This document shows, in pieces, positions 1-12,195 of a stretch of 64,000 bases of DNA; the first letter of the stretch is position 1, and every line of letters starts with the position of its first letter. The stretch comes from Anadara kagoshimensis (lineage: Eukaryota > Mollusca > Bivalvia > Arcoida > Arcidae): the NCBI GenBank assembly GCA_021292105.1, contig CM037873.1, positions 11,695,489 to 11,759,488 of the forward strand, written 5' to 3'. The notes below the pieces were generated by a model, which worked only from the letters and a program-made list of their open reading frames with translations, did not search any database and was not told the DNA's origin. Position numbers and translations under genes: made by a program.

Positions 1-1230
1 TAAAGCAAGTTCACCTTAAAAGAAACAGCAAACAATTGTTAAAATATTAACATTTTTCACAAACAATATCCTTATTAACATCTTATCATAAAAATAGTAC
101 CGTTAACATTGCAGATATCATTGAATTGTGTATTTAATAAAGATACTTGTTTATCGAATGGCAAAGTTGTTGAAATGAAGCCTTATAAACACTAAAGTTG
201 ACCAAGGCCATTCTGGCGTGTTCAAAATTTGTATTTCATATTGCATCATCTAAAAGAGCAATGAAGCTTTGATACATAACGGGCATAATGTACTTGTCAT
301 TGCAGTAAGGACAACTACTTGAAGACAGTTGACAGAATAATGCATTTGATCGGATTCGACTTAATTTAATTGACAAAGCTAGTATTCAAAGTTTTCCTTT
401 GCTTTTGGGATTGTGGTTTGGACATGGACGTGTATGTTTGTGCTAACGGTTACTGCAAATGTTGGAACTGGCTCACACAATCAAAGCATCACAAAATTAA
501 AGCAATGGCAAGCTGACGTATTGTCGTTAGTCTTGACTACAGCACTAGTATCACGGAATGTGTACATAACAATAAAGTAGAATTTCTATAGACATAAACG
601 TCATTACCTATCCTCTTTTGTTTCTTTTGGTTCGTGTATACACGAAGCAAATACATATTAAACTTTTTGGGACCCCCCCCCTATTTATTGACTTACTTGT
701 TAGATGTGTAAGTTTGTATAGATTTGTCCTTATTTTCTCTATCTTCAGACATATACCTATATTTGTGTTGACAACAACATTTTGGCTCAATGTAACACGT
801 AAAGTATCCGATCTACAAAATAAAACTACATTTGTAATATTAAAATAAAGGAGACATGCTTAGTATATATGGAATCTAGTAAGGCTTCATAGAATTCAAT
901 GTGTATTTATATATTTTTGCATACAGTTTTGTTAACACAAGAATCTATTGTGTATGCATAGTATCTATCGTGTATACATAGTAAACTCATAGAATCCATT
1001 GTGGATACATAAATTCCATTGTGTATACATAGAGTCCCTTATATATGCATATAAATATATTAGAAAAAATCCATTGTGTACTTAAAGATTTCTTTTGTGG
1101 TACATATAGCTGAATAATATGCGAGCTCAGGGTTTCGGTTAACCAAAAGAACAGCGACTTTGATGCAATTGTTGGACATTTTATTTAAGTAATAAGTAAT
1201 TACCCTTGTTATCATACCATTTTATCATAC
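1..1230. other. AT-rich flank without recognised exon
   Basis: Contains loosely repeated ATTGTGTATACATAG phrases (about 930-1090) and a copy of the dispersed TTTGGACATGG repeat near 400-450. Nothing could be joined to the exon at 1235-1400 with confidence. Confidence 0.4.
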
Positions 1231-1234
1231 TTAC

Positions 1235-1400
1235 ACGACGATAAATGTATTATCATTGACCTGTGTGTGACAGTTTCCCGGGACATTTTGATACTGTTCT
1301 ATACTCATTAAGAACTTTGATGACGTAATGAAGCTTAGGTCACCATGGGAACTGTGTATCCAAACTCCCGTGAGATCAGGTGGAAAATTGCAAACAGATC
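1235..1400 (-). CDS. Exon of a secreted-protein gene with a C-x-F-P-x2-L-x-G-x-W domain (partial gene)
   Basis: Minus-strand exon with acceptor ATTTTAG and strong donor GTAAGTATG. It encodes SVCNFPPDLTGVWIHSSHGD, then LSFITSSKF and GNCHTQVNDNTFIVV. The C-x-F-P-x-x-L-x-G-x-W start followed by a G-x-L-x-F strand is one I associate with a family of secreted invertebrate proteins of unknown function; the name is not certain. Phase 1 in, matching the signal-peptide exon at 2852-2900, and phase 2 out. Later exons would lie beyond the left edge; I found no convincing one in 1-1234. Confidence 0.65.
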
Positions 1401-1461
1401 CTAAAATGTATAAAACACATAACACAGTTCTATAAGTCTTAACAATGTTTCATTGAATCTG

Positions 1462-1674
1462 ATAATTGACGGATCGCCGGCCACGCCCACAATGTTCCGT
1501 CAAATGGCCGGATGCTTGATTTACACGCAGAAAGAACGAAAACTTGGCCTGAATAACGCCATTTAATGACGTCACTGACACTAGTACGTCATTAGTTGCC
1601 GTGACGCTGCTTTGGTACCGTGATTGCGGCCAGTGTCGGAACATTGTGGGCGTGGTTGGCGATACGTCAATTAT
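1462..1674. mobile_element. 213-bp MITE with ~38-bp terminal inverted repeats
   Basis: Ends ATAATTGACG...CGTCAATTAT. The inverted arms include CCACGCCCACAATGTTCCG and its complement. The interior has CATTTAATGACGTCACTGAC. It lies in the intron of the left secreted-protein gene. Same family as the element at 25880. Confidence 0.75.
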
Positions 1675-2851
1675 GCAAAATGCAGAAAATAGAAATAAAG
1701 TACAAGACACGATCTTAATGAAAATGTTAAGCATCCAATATCTTCTTTTTCGCTCATTTAACATTTAACTATTTGGTTAGATGTTGATTTAAAAGTAAAG
1801 AAACTGATAATTTCTCAGACCACCAGGATAACTGACGACACCAATTTAAATGAAAATGAAAAAGAGTACATAAACCACTGTTTTCAATTCTGAATTTTGT
1901 GTGATAATTTCATTTGAGCTAGAACCAAGATCAAATTGAGGCAATGCCGATTTTGGCCTCAATTATGGGAAAAATAGATTTAATACTATTTTGTCCTAGA
2001 ATAAGATACTTTAGATACAAAAAATACCAAAACCAGATATGAATACTCACAACCTCTTGCCAAATGCGAAATTTAATGATTAGGTTATTTAAAAAATATT
2101 GCGATATTGTCCCCAGGTAAACTTCGTATTTATATAACCCGTTATTATGAATGAATGTTCAATGCTCTCTCATGTATAGGAATTGCCGTCTGTCCGTCTG
2201 GTTGTCCGTCCCAATATCGTGTCCGCTCTATATCTCCCTTGTCTATGATGGATTTTAATCAAACTTGGGACAAATATAAACCACTATGAGATTTTGCGCC
2301 GCATATCAAAATGTGCATAAGCCAAAGGTCAAGGCCAGGAGGTCAATGTTGAGGAACTCAATGTATTTGGCTCTCAGGGGAAATTCTAGCCTTAATTTTC
2401 TTTCGCATACGTATGGGCTGGATACTGACACGTATATTTTATTTTTAGGATAATATTACAACAGTTTATCAAAATTTATCAAATTTCAGATATAGCAAGA
2501 TGCCGTGATGAATCGTTTCAAATATTATTCCAGGTTTTGGTTAATTTGGGTATCTACAATTTATTATTCTAGGGGAAAGGAGCATACATTGTCTATACAG
2601 GAACCAGGTGGTCAAATTGATGTCTAAATCGCTATTTGAGTTTAAATGACCTTAAGTGAATACAAATTGACCCACTATACGCTTTGTTGGCCATTCACCG
2701 CTGTGTGGTCAGGCCTTTTATAAAACACAATAGAAAAGGTTACACAAAGGTTGATTAAATCCACATATAGTATAACTATGTAGTGAGATCAATTTATTAA
2801 TATTCAATATACATGTACTGGGTGCATTGAAATGGAAAAAAATAAACTTAC

Positions 2852-2900
2852 CTGTCAGCTCAGCATACACCAATAGAGTTAAAACGGTTAATGTTAACAT
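2852..2900 (-). CDS. Signal-peptide exon of the left-edge secreted-protein gene
   Basis: Encodes MLTLTVLTLLVYAELT plus one nucleotide before donor GTAAGTTT. A short, very hydrophobic leader ending A-E-L-T fits a cleavable signal peptide. Joined to 1400-1235 it reads ...AELT-GSVCNFPP in frame. A possible acceptor (CATACCTTAG) precedes the ATG, so a 5' UTR exon may lie upstream. Confidence 0.62.
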
Positions 2901-3249
2901 TTTAACTAAGGTATGTTAGTGGAATAAATGGTTCCAAAAAGTAATGATATTATATTTTATCCATAATAATTCATATCCCAGTCAATGAGCTTGTAAAGTA
3001 TGTCTATTTGACACTTTTAGTTTTTATACAGCAATTCAATTGTTCAGCTACCCGTCACGCTAGAGTAAACTTTTAAATCAATCACATATGTATACATATA
3101 CCCCGATATTACGAAACCCTTGAACAGACGTAACCCGTCATGTAAAACTGGTTTACCATTGTCATATTTGGGTACATGAGTCTTCGATACCGTGATTTCT
3201 TTGATGAAGTTTAATTATTACAGCCCCGTCAAGATTATTTTGCTTGTGT

Positions 3250-3435
3250 CGAGTTAGTCGCGGTCAGTTATGAGATGGCATAGGGAACAGACAGGATTAA
3301 ACACAGGTTGAGCAAACTATCGAACTTTGAAAAGCGAATTAACTGACAAACTTTCTCACACTAGGATCTGCTTTCGAACCTAGGCGATGAGAGCTAAGCA
3401 CGCGCTTTAGACCACTGGACCATCGAGACCCCGAG
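3250..3435 (-). mobile_element. SINE with a Leu/Ser-tRNA-like head, reverse orientation
   Basis: Minus strand: GGGGTCTCGATGGTCCAGTG, GTCTAAAGCGCGTGCTTAGC, CCTAGGTTCGAAAGCAGATC, then a ~120-bp body. The A/B boxes are good, but it is embedded in SINE body rather than a free tRNA. Confidence 0.5.
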
Positions 3436-3664
3436 GGACGATGGTGATAGCCCAATGAAAACATCCGGCAAGCGAAATTAAAAGTTCTTGCAATATCTAG
3501 AATCATCCCGAGTAGGCATTGTATTTACAACGTCTGTAATCCGATGTCAGTCCAGACCAATCTCTACGACATTCGTTCTAAGCCCATTTAACTTAGCATT
3601 ATTAGAACTTTGACTGCATGTACTAGTATACAATTGTTGTGGCCAACGGATAGGCTGCTTGCCA

Positions 3665-3725
3665 ATGAAAATCGTTTCTTGTTTCATAGCATGGACATTT
3701 ACAGTTAACGCATTACTCTTTCAAG
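3665..3725 (+). CDS. Possible signal-peptide exon of a divergent plus-strand gene
   Basis: ATG opens MKIVSCFIAWTFTVNALLFQ plus one nucleotide, then donor GTATGTGC. Hydrophobicity and phase match a secreted-protein first exon. No following plus-strand exon was recognised in the repeat-filled region beyond, so this may be a chance match or a relic. Confidence 0.3.
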
Positions 3726-3929
3726 GTATGTGCAGCATTGTTACTTTATTTTCCTTTTCGGTAAAAATTTCGAGTAATGTATACACCAAAGTTAGCAATA
3801 TATCATAATACAGTATATTTCATATAGGCGAAAAGTAAATATAGAGAAGCTTTCGTTGTGCAGAAATTTTTGAGTGAAATTTTCTTAAACTAGGCAATAT
3901 GACTACTTACAATTAATGCTAAATGCCAG

Positions 3930-5040
3930 AGTGCTAAGAGGAACTGAAGGGAAGCATACTACCATGGTATAGTGACATTGCCTTTAGATAGGCTAGTATT
4001 ACAAAATGGCACTTCGAAAATATCCACACAATGACAGCTTCACTATATATGACCGAACCCGGTGAGGCCACGTTGCGTGGCCTAATGGATAAGACATCAG
4101 TCTAAAGATCCGATGTCTCTCTCATCGCTGCGAGTTCGAGCCCCGCTCAGACCAGATTTTTCCTTGCCGTTGGCCTTTACTGGTTCCCCATGTGTCAGTA
4201 CAATGTGACTGGGGGAGTGGTACGATTGCCTGCTATGTACTGACTCTGTGAGCTAGCACAGTAAAGTCGCCCTGAGTGCGCACTGGTACAAGGCAGACCA
4301 TAACACACACTCGCACTTCACATGCATATACAAACTTGTTCATAGATTTATCCTTAGAGATTAATAAAGTAGTTCTCGTCGCGAACAGCTGAAAAATTGC
4401 TGATTTGACGTCAAGCAACATTTAACAACAACATGACCAAACCCCTTTACTTTCCGCCTGTAGGAAATACACTTTAATGATATGTGTTTTGATTGATTCT
4501 TTGAGCCAATGTGTTCCGAGGCACTGTTGGTAAGCATACTTGGTAGTGACATTGCCTATAGTAGTGTTACAAAATGACACTCGGAAATAGCTTTGAGCGT
4601 TATTCCCAAACCCTCCGCTTTCCACCTACACGATACCTTGTTATCTTATGCGATTACAAGGTGTTCCGAGACACCGAGGTTACGCAAGCTTGGTAGTGAC
4701 ATTCTCTATAGAAGGTATTACAAATTGACACTTCAAAAAACAATTTCACTATTCCCAAACCTATCAACTTTCCACCTTCACGATACTTTGTTACCCTATA
4801 TCCTATAGGCTAGTTATGCGATTACTATGTTTCGAGACACCGAGGTTGAGCACGCTTGGTAGTGGCATTCTCTATAAAAGTTATAACAAATACACTTAAA
4901 ACATTCTGCACAGTGGAAGCTTCACTATGTCCATTCGTAAAATATGAAATACATTCTTATGATTATACTACAGTTGGTGCCTTAGGAGAAAGTGTCCCAT
5001 GCTCTGAAGATAAGCACACTTTGTAGTGGCATTGCTAGAC
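3930..5040 (+). repeat. ~165-bp satellite, about four diverged units, interrupted by a SINE
   Basis: Units share TTGGTAGTGACATT-CCTATAG, TTACAAA-TGACACTTC and ACGATAC-TTGTTA. Copies begin near 3940, 4510, 4665 and 4835. A tRNA-headed SINE (about 4062-4430) splits the first unit from the next. Confidence 0.65.
4062..4430 (+). mobile_element. SINE with tRNA-Arg-like head
   Basis: The head TGGCCTAATGGATAAGACAT with GAGTTCGAGCCCC gives good A and B boxes. The body has GGGGGAGTGGTACGATTGCC and ACACACTCGCACTTCACATG. Not a tRNA gene: the stems are imperfect and the body continues for about 300 bp. Confidence 0.65.
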
Positions 5041-6031
5041 AGATATCGGTCTTGATTATAGATAACATTAGTGTCAAAGGTGATATGAATATACTGACTT
5101 AAAAGTTTGGTAGAATGTAACACAATTGAAACGGAAATATATTCGAATGTTGGATAAGTAACAGTTATTTAAATTCAATGTTGAACGCTGTGCCATGTTA
5201 AACAAGTAACGTATTTCAGATATGTAACTTGTCCGTGTTAATGAGTCTGTATTTGGATTACAGTCGTGATTCCGATCCATCGGACAATTTCCAGACTCTT
5301 TTTATTAATAGTTTAAACTCGTGGCAATGTAAGGCTAATGTTCCTTCTAATGTAAAGTAAATTAACGACCGAAAATCAAGTTTATCAACAGCGAAAGCAA
5401 GTTTTACGCCGCAAATTGCATAAGTATTAGAAAAACCTGATTTACCTAAGTTTTTCGGTCGTAAAACGAGTTTATCGATATAATAGGGTAAAAAATAACT
5501 CGACTTTCGGTCTAATTGCCGCAGATCTTGTAGTGATTTTAATTTTTGTGAATAAAACCCGAGTATAGTGTAATAATCGTACCCCTGGTCAATAACTCTA
5601 GTGAACCTCCAACATTTCCTAACCAATAATCTAAATGTGTTTGTATTTTCTCGCTTTGTTTGGGTGCTTTTTGCATAAACTTGTATTGTGCAATATACTT
5701 TGTTGTGGTGACTGTTGTTAAGTGCTTATTTTCCATTACAAACTTAAGAGGTCTATGTTAATCATTTACCCTTGAATTTCTTACAGATCAAATGACACAA
5801 TTAAATGTAAACAAATACAGAGCATTTAGCTCTGTGCTCTGCATAAATTGTTGATGAGATTAAGTTGAGAATGTTTAATGAAATTTGTAACTAATAAAAC
5901 ATTTTAGTGCATATAATTATGTCCCTCAAAAGAAGCTGGAGAGTGACATTTAATATTATCACCTTTTGTTTTCCCAACACAACCAATGCGGTAGCTAAGT
6001 TGGTAGAGTGCTCGTTCCCAACACAACCAAT

Positions 6032-8215
6032 GCGGTAGCTAAGTTGGTAAAGTGCTCGTTCCGTAAGTGGGAGGTCGCGTGTTCCAACCTCGACCGGTCT
6101 GACCGAAGACTTGTTAGTGGGTAGTGACTGTTCTTTCGCCAAGCATTCGGCATTACGAAATGAAAGTCACGGTTCTTTCGGATGGGAACTTAAAACAAGA
6201 GGCCCATGGGCCTTTACGCTCACCTGAGGAAGAGTACATATCTTATGCAGAGGTTCAATGGTCAATGACATTAATAAAAGAGAATATCAAAATTTTCAGC
6301 AGTAAAGGCCAATAATATGCAAGTATTTTTGCAAATTAATTATAATAATTATTATATAAGTATGCTATATATAACATATTTAAAGTCTAGCTACAATATA
6401 TTATTTATAAACAGCTAAAACATCTGTATATTAAAATGTGCATTAGGCCAATACCTACAATATTCCAATATACATGCCTATACAAAGACTTTATAGTTTT
6501 TAAGATAATTAACCATTTAAGTATTCGTTCGTGTCTATGACCTTGACCTTTGAACCTATGAACTTCATTCATATATCAAAATGATCGTTAGGCCAATACG
6601 TACCTTATTCCAATATACATGCCTATACAAAAAGTTTATAGTTTCTGAGATAATTAACCATTTAGGTATTCATTTGCATCTATGACCTTGACCTTTGAAC
6701 CTATGACCTTCATTCATATATCAAAATGATCATTAGGCCAATACCTACAATATTCTTATATACATGCCTATACAAAAAATTTATAGTTTCTGAGATAATT
6801 TACCATTTAAGTATTAGTTTGCATCTATGACCTTGACCTTTGAACCTATGAACTTCATTCATATATCAAAATGATCGTTGTGCAAATGCCTACAATATTC
6901 TAATATACATGCCTATACAAAAAGTTTATAGTTTTTTAGATAATTAACCATTTAAATATTTGTTCACAGCTATGACCTTGACCTTTGAACCTATGACCTT
7001 CATTCATATATCAAAATAATCGTTAGGCCAATATCTACAATATTCCAATATACATGCCTATACATTTGAGATAATTAACCATTTAAGTATTCGTTTAATT
7101 CTATGACCTTGACCTTTGAACCTATGACCTTCATTCATATATCAAAATGATCGTAAGGCCAATACCTACAATATTCCTATATACATGCCTATACAAAAAG
7201 TTTATAGTTTTTGAGATAATTAACCATTTAAATATTTGTTTGTGTCTATGACCTTGACCTTTGAACCTATGACCTTCATTCATATATCAAAATGATCGTT
7301 AGGCCAATACCTACAATATTCTGATATACATGCCTATACAAAAAATTCATAGTTTTGCAGATAATTAACTATTTTGGTATTCTTGGACATCTGTGACCTT
7401 GACCTTTGAACCCATACCCTGATCTATGTATCAAAATGATCGTCATGTCAAAACCTACAAATAACTGAAAATCCTATGCCATTTTCACAAGAAATGTTAA
7501 AAAATAGCATTTTTTATCAAAGGTCAAAAACTGGGACATGACCTTGACCTCAATTGGAAGAAAATTGCAAGACAAGATCAACAGTGAAAACTCAATACAA
7601 TTATCTTTAGCCATTATGAGGTTATAACAATAAATGTCTCATTTTAAAAATTACGTAACTTTACGCAAAAAACGCGTAACCTATTTTTCGTCTAATTTTC
7701 ACGAAAAACACAATTTTAATGTTCCCAGGTATGCTGAATCCAAATATGTAATTAAAATTTGCCTGCACCTTTTGGTTTCAGAGAAGAAGATTTTTTTGTC
7801 TTTTTGCTATTTTTAGTAACAGCGGCCATCTTGTTGGGCGTGGCCAAACCCCGAACACAATTTTAAAAGGCTGTTACCTAGGCATGATAGTCACCAAGTT
7901 TCATCAAATATGGCCCAGTAGTTTTGGAGGAGAAGATTAAAATGTAAAGTTTATACACGACGCATGACGCACGACGGACGACGGACGGTGATAGATTGCA
8001 ATAGCTCATCTGAGCCTTTGGCTCAGGTGAGCTAAAAATGAGGCCCTGTTTCCCAGTATGGGCGGCATGATAAAGAACCCTGCTGTATAATGCCTTAAGC
8101 GCACCACACAGGCAAAATTTATGTACCTTCGCCTTTAGACGGTGACGTCTCGATATAAGTGAGATGTTCTTAACTGTGACTTTAAACATCATTACTCAAT
8201 TCAACTCTCTTTTCC
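6032..8215 (+). mobile_element. tRNA-headed SINE split by the ACAAGAGGCCC element
   Basis: The head GCGGTAGCTAAGTTGGTAAA and TGTTCCAACCTCGACC has SINE A/B boxes, followed by GGGTAGTGACTGTTCTTTCG. Sequence up to TTAAA at 6193 continues at 8039 with TGAGGCCCTGTTTCCCAG, CGATATAAGTGAGATGTTCT. The first ~42 bp of the head are duplicated immediately upstream (5978-6019). Confidence 0.65.
6194..8038 (+). mobile_element. Non-autonomous element with 145-bp internal repeats, copy 1, nested in a SINE
   Basis: Starts ACAAGAGGCCCATGGGCC and ends CAGGTGAGCTAAAAA. The 3' hairpin here is CTGAGCCTTTGGCTCAG and the CTCACCTGA / TCAGGTGAG subterminal inverted repeat is kept. The core has seven units of about 145 bp carrying TGACCTTGACCTTTGAACC. 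SINE sequence stops at its left end and resumes at its right end. Confidence 0.75.
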
Positions 8216-10616
8216 CAGCGTTTTTGTCCCTCATTTTCCAAGAAAACAGATCTTTGTGTGGAATAGATGCGTTATTGGCAATTGGTATTTTGACCATGCT
8301 TATGGTTGGAAAAAACATGGATATCCCAGTTGGGGTTCATTTGAGAGACACACTGAAATGTTTCACTTGCAAGGTGTATTGCATATCATTATAGGGTCAA
8401 TTGCAAAGATAAAAAACAATTAAAATAATGAAAATATATCAGTTTATTTAACATGGCAGCAAGCAAATATTTTGCTGATTATATGCTAAATGAAAAATAA
8501 AAACAAACAAATCCAATAGTTTTCCTTTTAAGGATTGACTAATATCACACATGTACAATAGTTATATACTCCAAACCTTATCAAACATCAAAGTAACCAT
8601 TGTAAGTAAGGAGACAAATGACAAAATATCTATTATAGCTATATAAGTAATAATCATATAGACCTCAACACAAATGATATGATTAAATTGCCAAAGTATA
8701 ACTAGAACACTGTGTGAAATTCACTCCCTAAACTTCACATTGAGTGGTAAATATCAGCAGTCGGTTTCTGACAGTGTAACTAGAATTTAGCTTGTTTATT
8801 TTGATTAATATTTAAAATAAAGCCTTTTAATTAAAGTATTAGGTTTTGTTTTTTATCTTATCTGAATTTGCTACAAAACATATAAACTAAAAACTTTTGA
8901 ATCTCCAGTTTGATTGGAGATGTTTATCTAGTAATGTGTGAAACAATTATAACATCTTGGATTACAATGAAATATCTGTGTAGAAAACACTATTAATGTT
9001 GGGGGAAAATCTAAATGTTAAAACATGCTGGTGTTTACATCAGAAAAGATGTCCTTGATTATGTATTATGCCATATGATCAAAATGGTCTTTTGTTTGCC
9101 AGATTTTTCTAAATCTGCATAGCAGCAAAGGTTTTCAATGTACTGATAAACTCTGCTATAATGGACGGTATGAATATCAATTTCGAATATCATCAAAGAT
9201 TACCAGGAGTAAATAAAAAATACCTAACATAATTAAAAATTTGTCTGGTTTTCTGAGAAAAATTTTCAAAATATGCTGTCACAATGACCTCTGACAATAC
9301 AATAATTAAACAACATTAAAAACAGAAGTAAAACAATAACTTTAAAAAAGCAAAATAAAGCAAAACAATAAGATTATGTGTTTCATAAAAAAAACCTTGA
9401 TATTAAACAAATATTCAAAATTGAAAACAAAAGAAGCAATTTAAACACTGCTAAGAACAACTCACAAGATGGAATGGTTTTGATTATATATGTACTGCCA
9501 GTGTACTCTTTTTTGTGTCACATATGACGTGTAATCTGCAAAATTTAATTTACGATTTTATATTGGTTAATCACAAAACATTTAGTACAACAAACATAAT
9601 TCTGGCGATGCTCTAAAAATAACAGAAAATGCAATGACAAAACTCTAGCAAAGCTTTGTCTTGATGATATACATCTTCCGACTTACAAATGTTGTGTGCT
9701 AAAATTCATACATGCTCAATAAAAACATACCGACAGTATTGTACCACAAAATGACAAAAACTGTTACATTAAATTTACACAAGTGGTTTCAATATAAAAA
9801 AATACTTTTCTGGTTATTTCACCTTTGTCAAGGATACTATATATTTCATTTTTAAACTTCAGCAAACTGATTATGTAATAGTTTCCAGACATTTCACAAT
9901 ATGTCCATGTTTATTACAGAAACTGGTTTAACTTCAACATACAAAAAATGTGAATAATTCACATGTATTATTAAACTCTTTTTTCTTCTAAATATCCAAA
10001 AATTTTAATTCATACATATATACACGTAAAATACCCTATTTCATGTAAACCAAAAGAGCAAAGAAGCTCTTAAAGATTAAACTAGCAAATGTTTCACAAA
10101 TAAATCATCAATAAAGAACATTTTCATTTTAATTTTGATTGGGGGTGTTCATCTAGTTAGTCATGGTGATGTTTTTAATACAGCACCATATACCCTTCAC
10201 CATAAGTTACTAGACATTCCCTAACAATACAGCTTAAGCAGTTTTATATTTTTTGACCACCAACATATCATAATCTGCTGGACAGATTTGTAATAGCAAA
10301 AGAATATTGATAAAACAATTGTTAATACAATGAAAAACAGTCAAAAGTGTCTTAATTTTCTTTGGTCAACAATGAATTTGACACAATTTTGGGAAGTTGA
10401 TATTGAAAATTATCAAAACATATTTTAAATACAGCATTCTATGACCGATTGGCCATATCAAGCCTTTTTCAAATATATACAATGAAATTATATCTCTATC
10501 AAAGAATATTATGTACATGTATATCCTTTTAAAATATCTTATGCATTTGTTGTTTGTCAACAAAACTAGTCTAATAACTGATTGTTGTTGGTGTTTTTTC
10601 TTTTATTTTTTTTAGT

Positions 10617-11015
10617 CTTTCAGAAGAGACCTAAAAATTGATGTCCCATTTTGTGGTAAGCGTTGCATGTTAAAGAACCCTACCTACATATTGTCCTGTC
10701 CGATGTCCCATTTTGTGGTAAGCGTTGCATGTTAAAGAACCCTACCTACACATTGCCCCGTCTGATGTCCCATTTTGTGGTAAGCGTTGCATGTTAAAGA
10801 ACCCTACCTACACATTGCCCATCCGATGTCCCATTTTGTGGTAAGCATTGCATGTTAAAGAACCCTACCTACACATTGCCTCGTCTGATGTCCCATTTTG
10901 TGGTAGATGTGGCATGCATGTTAAAGAATCCTCCCTGTACATTACCCTGATTTTTGTCCATTCTTCTATAGCTGTGAAATATTCTTGACTGGGACATAAA
11001 ACTTCATTCAATTAA
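10617..11015 (+). mobile_element. SINE fragment with a 62-bp internal segment amplified five-fold
   Basis: Begins TTTCAGAAGAGACCTAAAAA and ends GAAATATTCTTGACTGGGAC then ATAAAAC(TT)CATTCAATTAATCAATC, both SINE hallmarks. Between them GATGTCCCATTTTGTGGTAA, GCGTTGCATGTTAAAGAACC, CTACCTACACATTGCC repeats at 10640, 10702, 10764, 10825 and 10887. Confidence 0.75.
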
Positions 11016-11337
11016 TCAATCTTTTTTCAAAATTACAAATATACATCACTACTCATAAACATACTAGTTGGTACAGCACATATATAATCTCTTAGCAAAC
11101 TATTTGGTCAAATTATATTCATTTTTAAATGTAAAACAAAAACACAAAACAAACAAGCTACAGAAAAGGTTATAAAGATGTTAAAAAAGATATTTAAATT
11201 GAATAGACTTCAATAAAAAGAACAACAAGCCAGTAGGCTAGTAATTAATAAGCAGCAATCAGCTACAAACGTGTACATGTAATTAAACACTCATATACTG
11301 TCTATAAATACAACAGATCTTTGGAATGAATTCAAAA

Positions 11338-11505
11338 TACATTACCATTAAACTGTCTAGAAATGGTGTTTATAGTGCTATAACTTCCATTGCCATGCAA
11401 AGGAAACTGAATAACACCTGCTAGCATGTTATGACTAGTTTGCTTTGCACGGCAATGGAAGTTATAGCACTATAAATGCCATTTCTAGACAGTTCAATGG
11501 TTATA
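11338..11505. repeat. Foldback, ~65-bp arms, ~33-bp loop
   Basis: The left arm contains AACTGTCTAGAAATGG and TATAGTGCTATAACTTCC. The right arm is its complement (GGAAGTTATAGCACTATAAA, CCATTTCTAGACAGTT) with only a few mismatches. It lies in the AT-rich region downstream of the CUB/LDLa stop codon. Confidence 0.85.
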
Positions 11506-12046
11506 TTTACATTTCACATTTTTTAAAACCTTATTTTTGTTTTTGAATCATGAAATAAATTTAAAACACTGTCGTGTACGACATGCAATTCCAATTCCTG
11601 GAACAGCCTATCAATGACGTCACGAGCATAGGTGTTAGCAAGAAATCAATGACATCACATTAGCAAATGTAATTATAGTCCTATAACTTCATTTGGTCTA
11701 AAACAGAGTTTAATACAATCAAACACCATAAATGTAAATATATTACCATATTTTTCGAGTACTTATGTATAAGAAGAAACGTTATTAGTAGGAAACTTTT
11801 GTGGTTTTGATCTTCTAAAATATTTTGGGCAAGAAATTTTCCTTGGTTTTTACCATATGGAAAGTGTATCAAATGGAATAAGAATTTTCCACTGAGAAGA
11901 TATGTTCACTGTAAAAGTGTTATGGTGAAAATCACAAATATTTTAATGTGGGTAATGTTTCTTCTTTAACAGTATGTGAAATAAAAATAGGTGGACAAAA
12001 ATTATTCAGTAAAACATAGAGCTTTCAAAGAATATTTGAAAAAAAC

Positions 12047-12195
12047 AAAATCTGCATGTAACAACAAAAAGCCATCACAGCTAAAGATGTTATAGAGATT
12101 TCTATCCAAAAGAAAATCAAAATCTGCATGTGACAACAAAAAGCCATCACAGCTAAAGATGTTATAGAGATTTCAATCCCAAAGAAAATCATAAC
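12047..12195 (+). repeat. Two-copy tandem duplication of ~70 bp
   Basis: AAAATCTGCATGTAACAACA through AGATGTTATAGAGATTTCTA is repeated once with three changes. It lies in the AT-rich region downstream of the CUB/LDLa stop. Confidence 0.8.

Noticed and set aside
1450-1764. 104-codon minus-strand frame
   Set aside because: It lies across the 213-bp MITE and is not continued by splice sites.
5258-5626. 122-codon minus-strand open frame
   Set aside because: No recognisable domain, no convincing splice borders, and internal loose repeats (CGACCGAAAA-CAAGTTTATC type). Treated as chance in AT-rich sequence.
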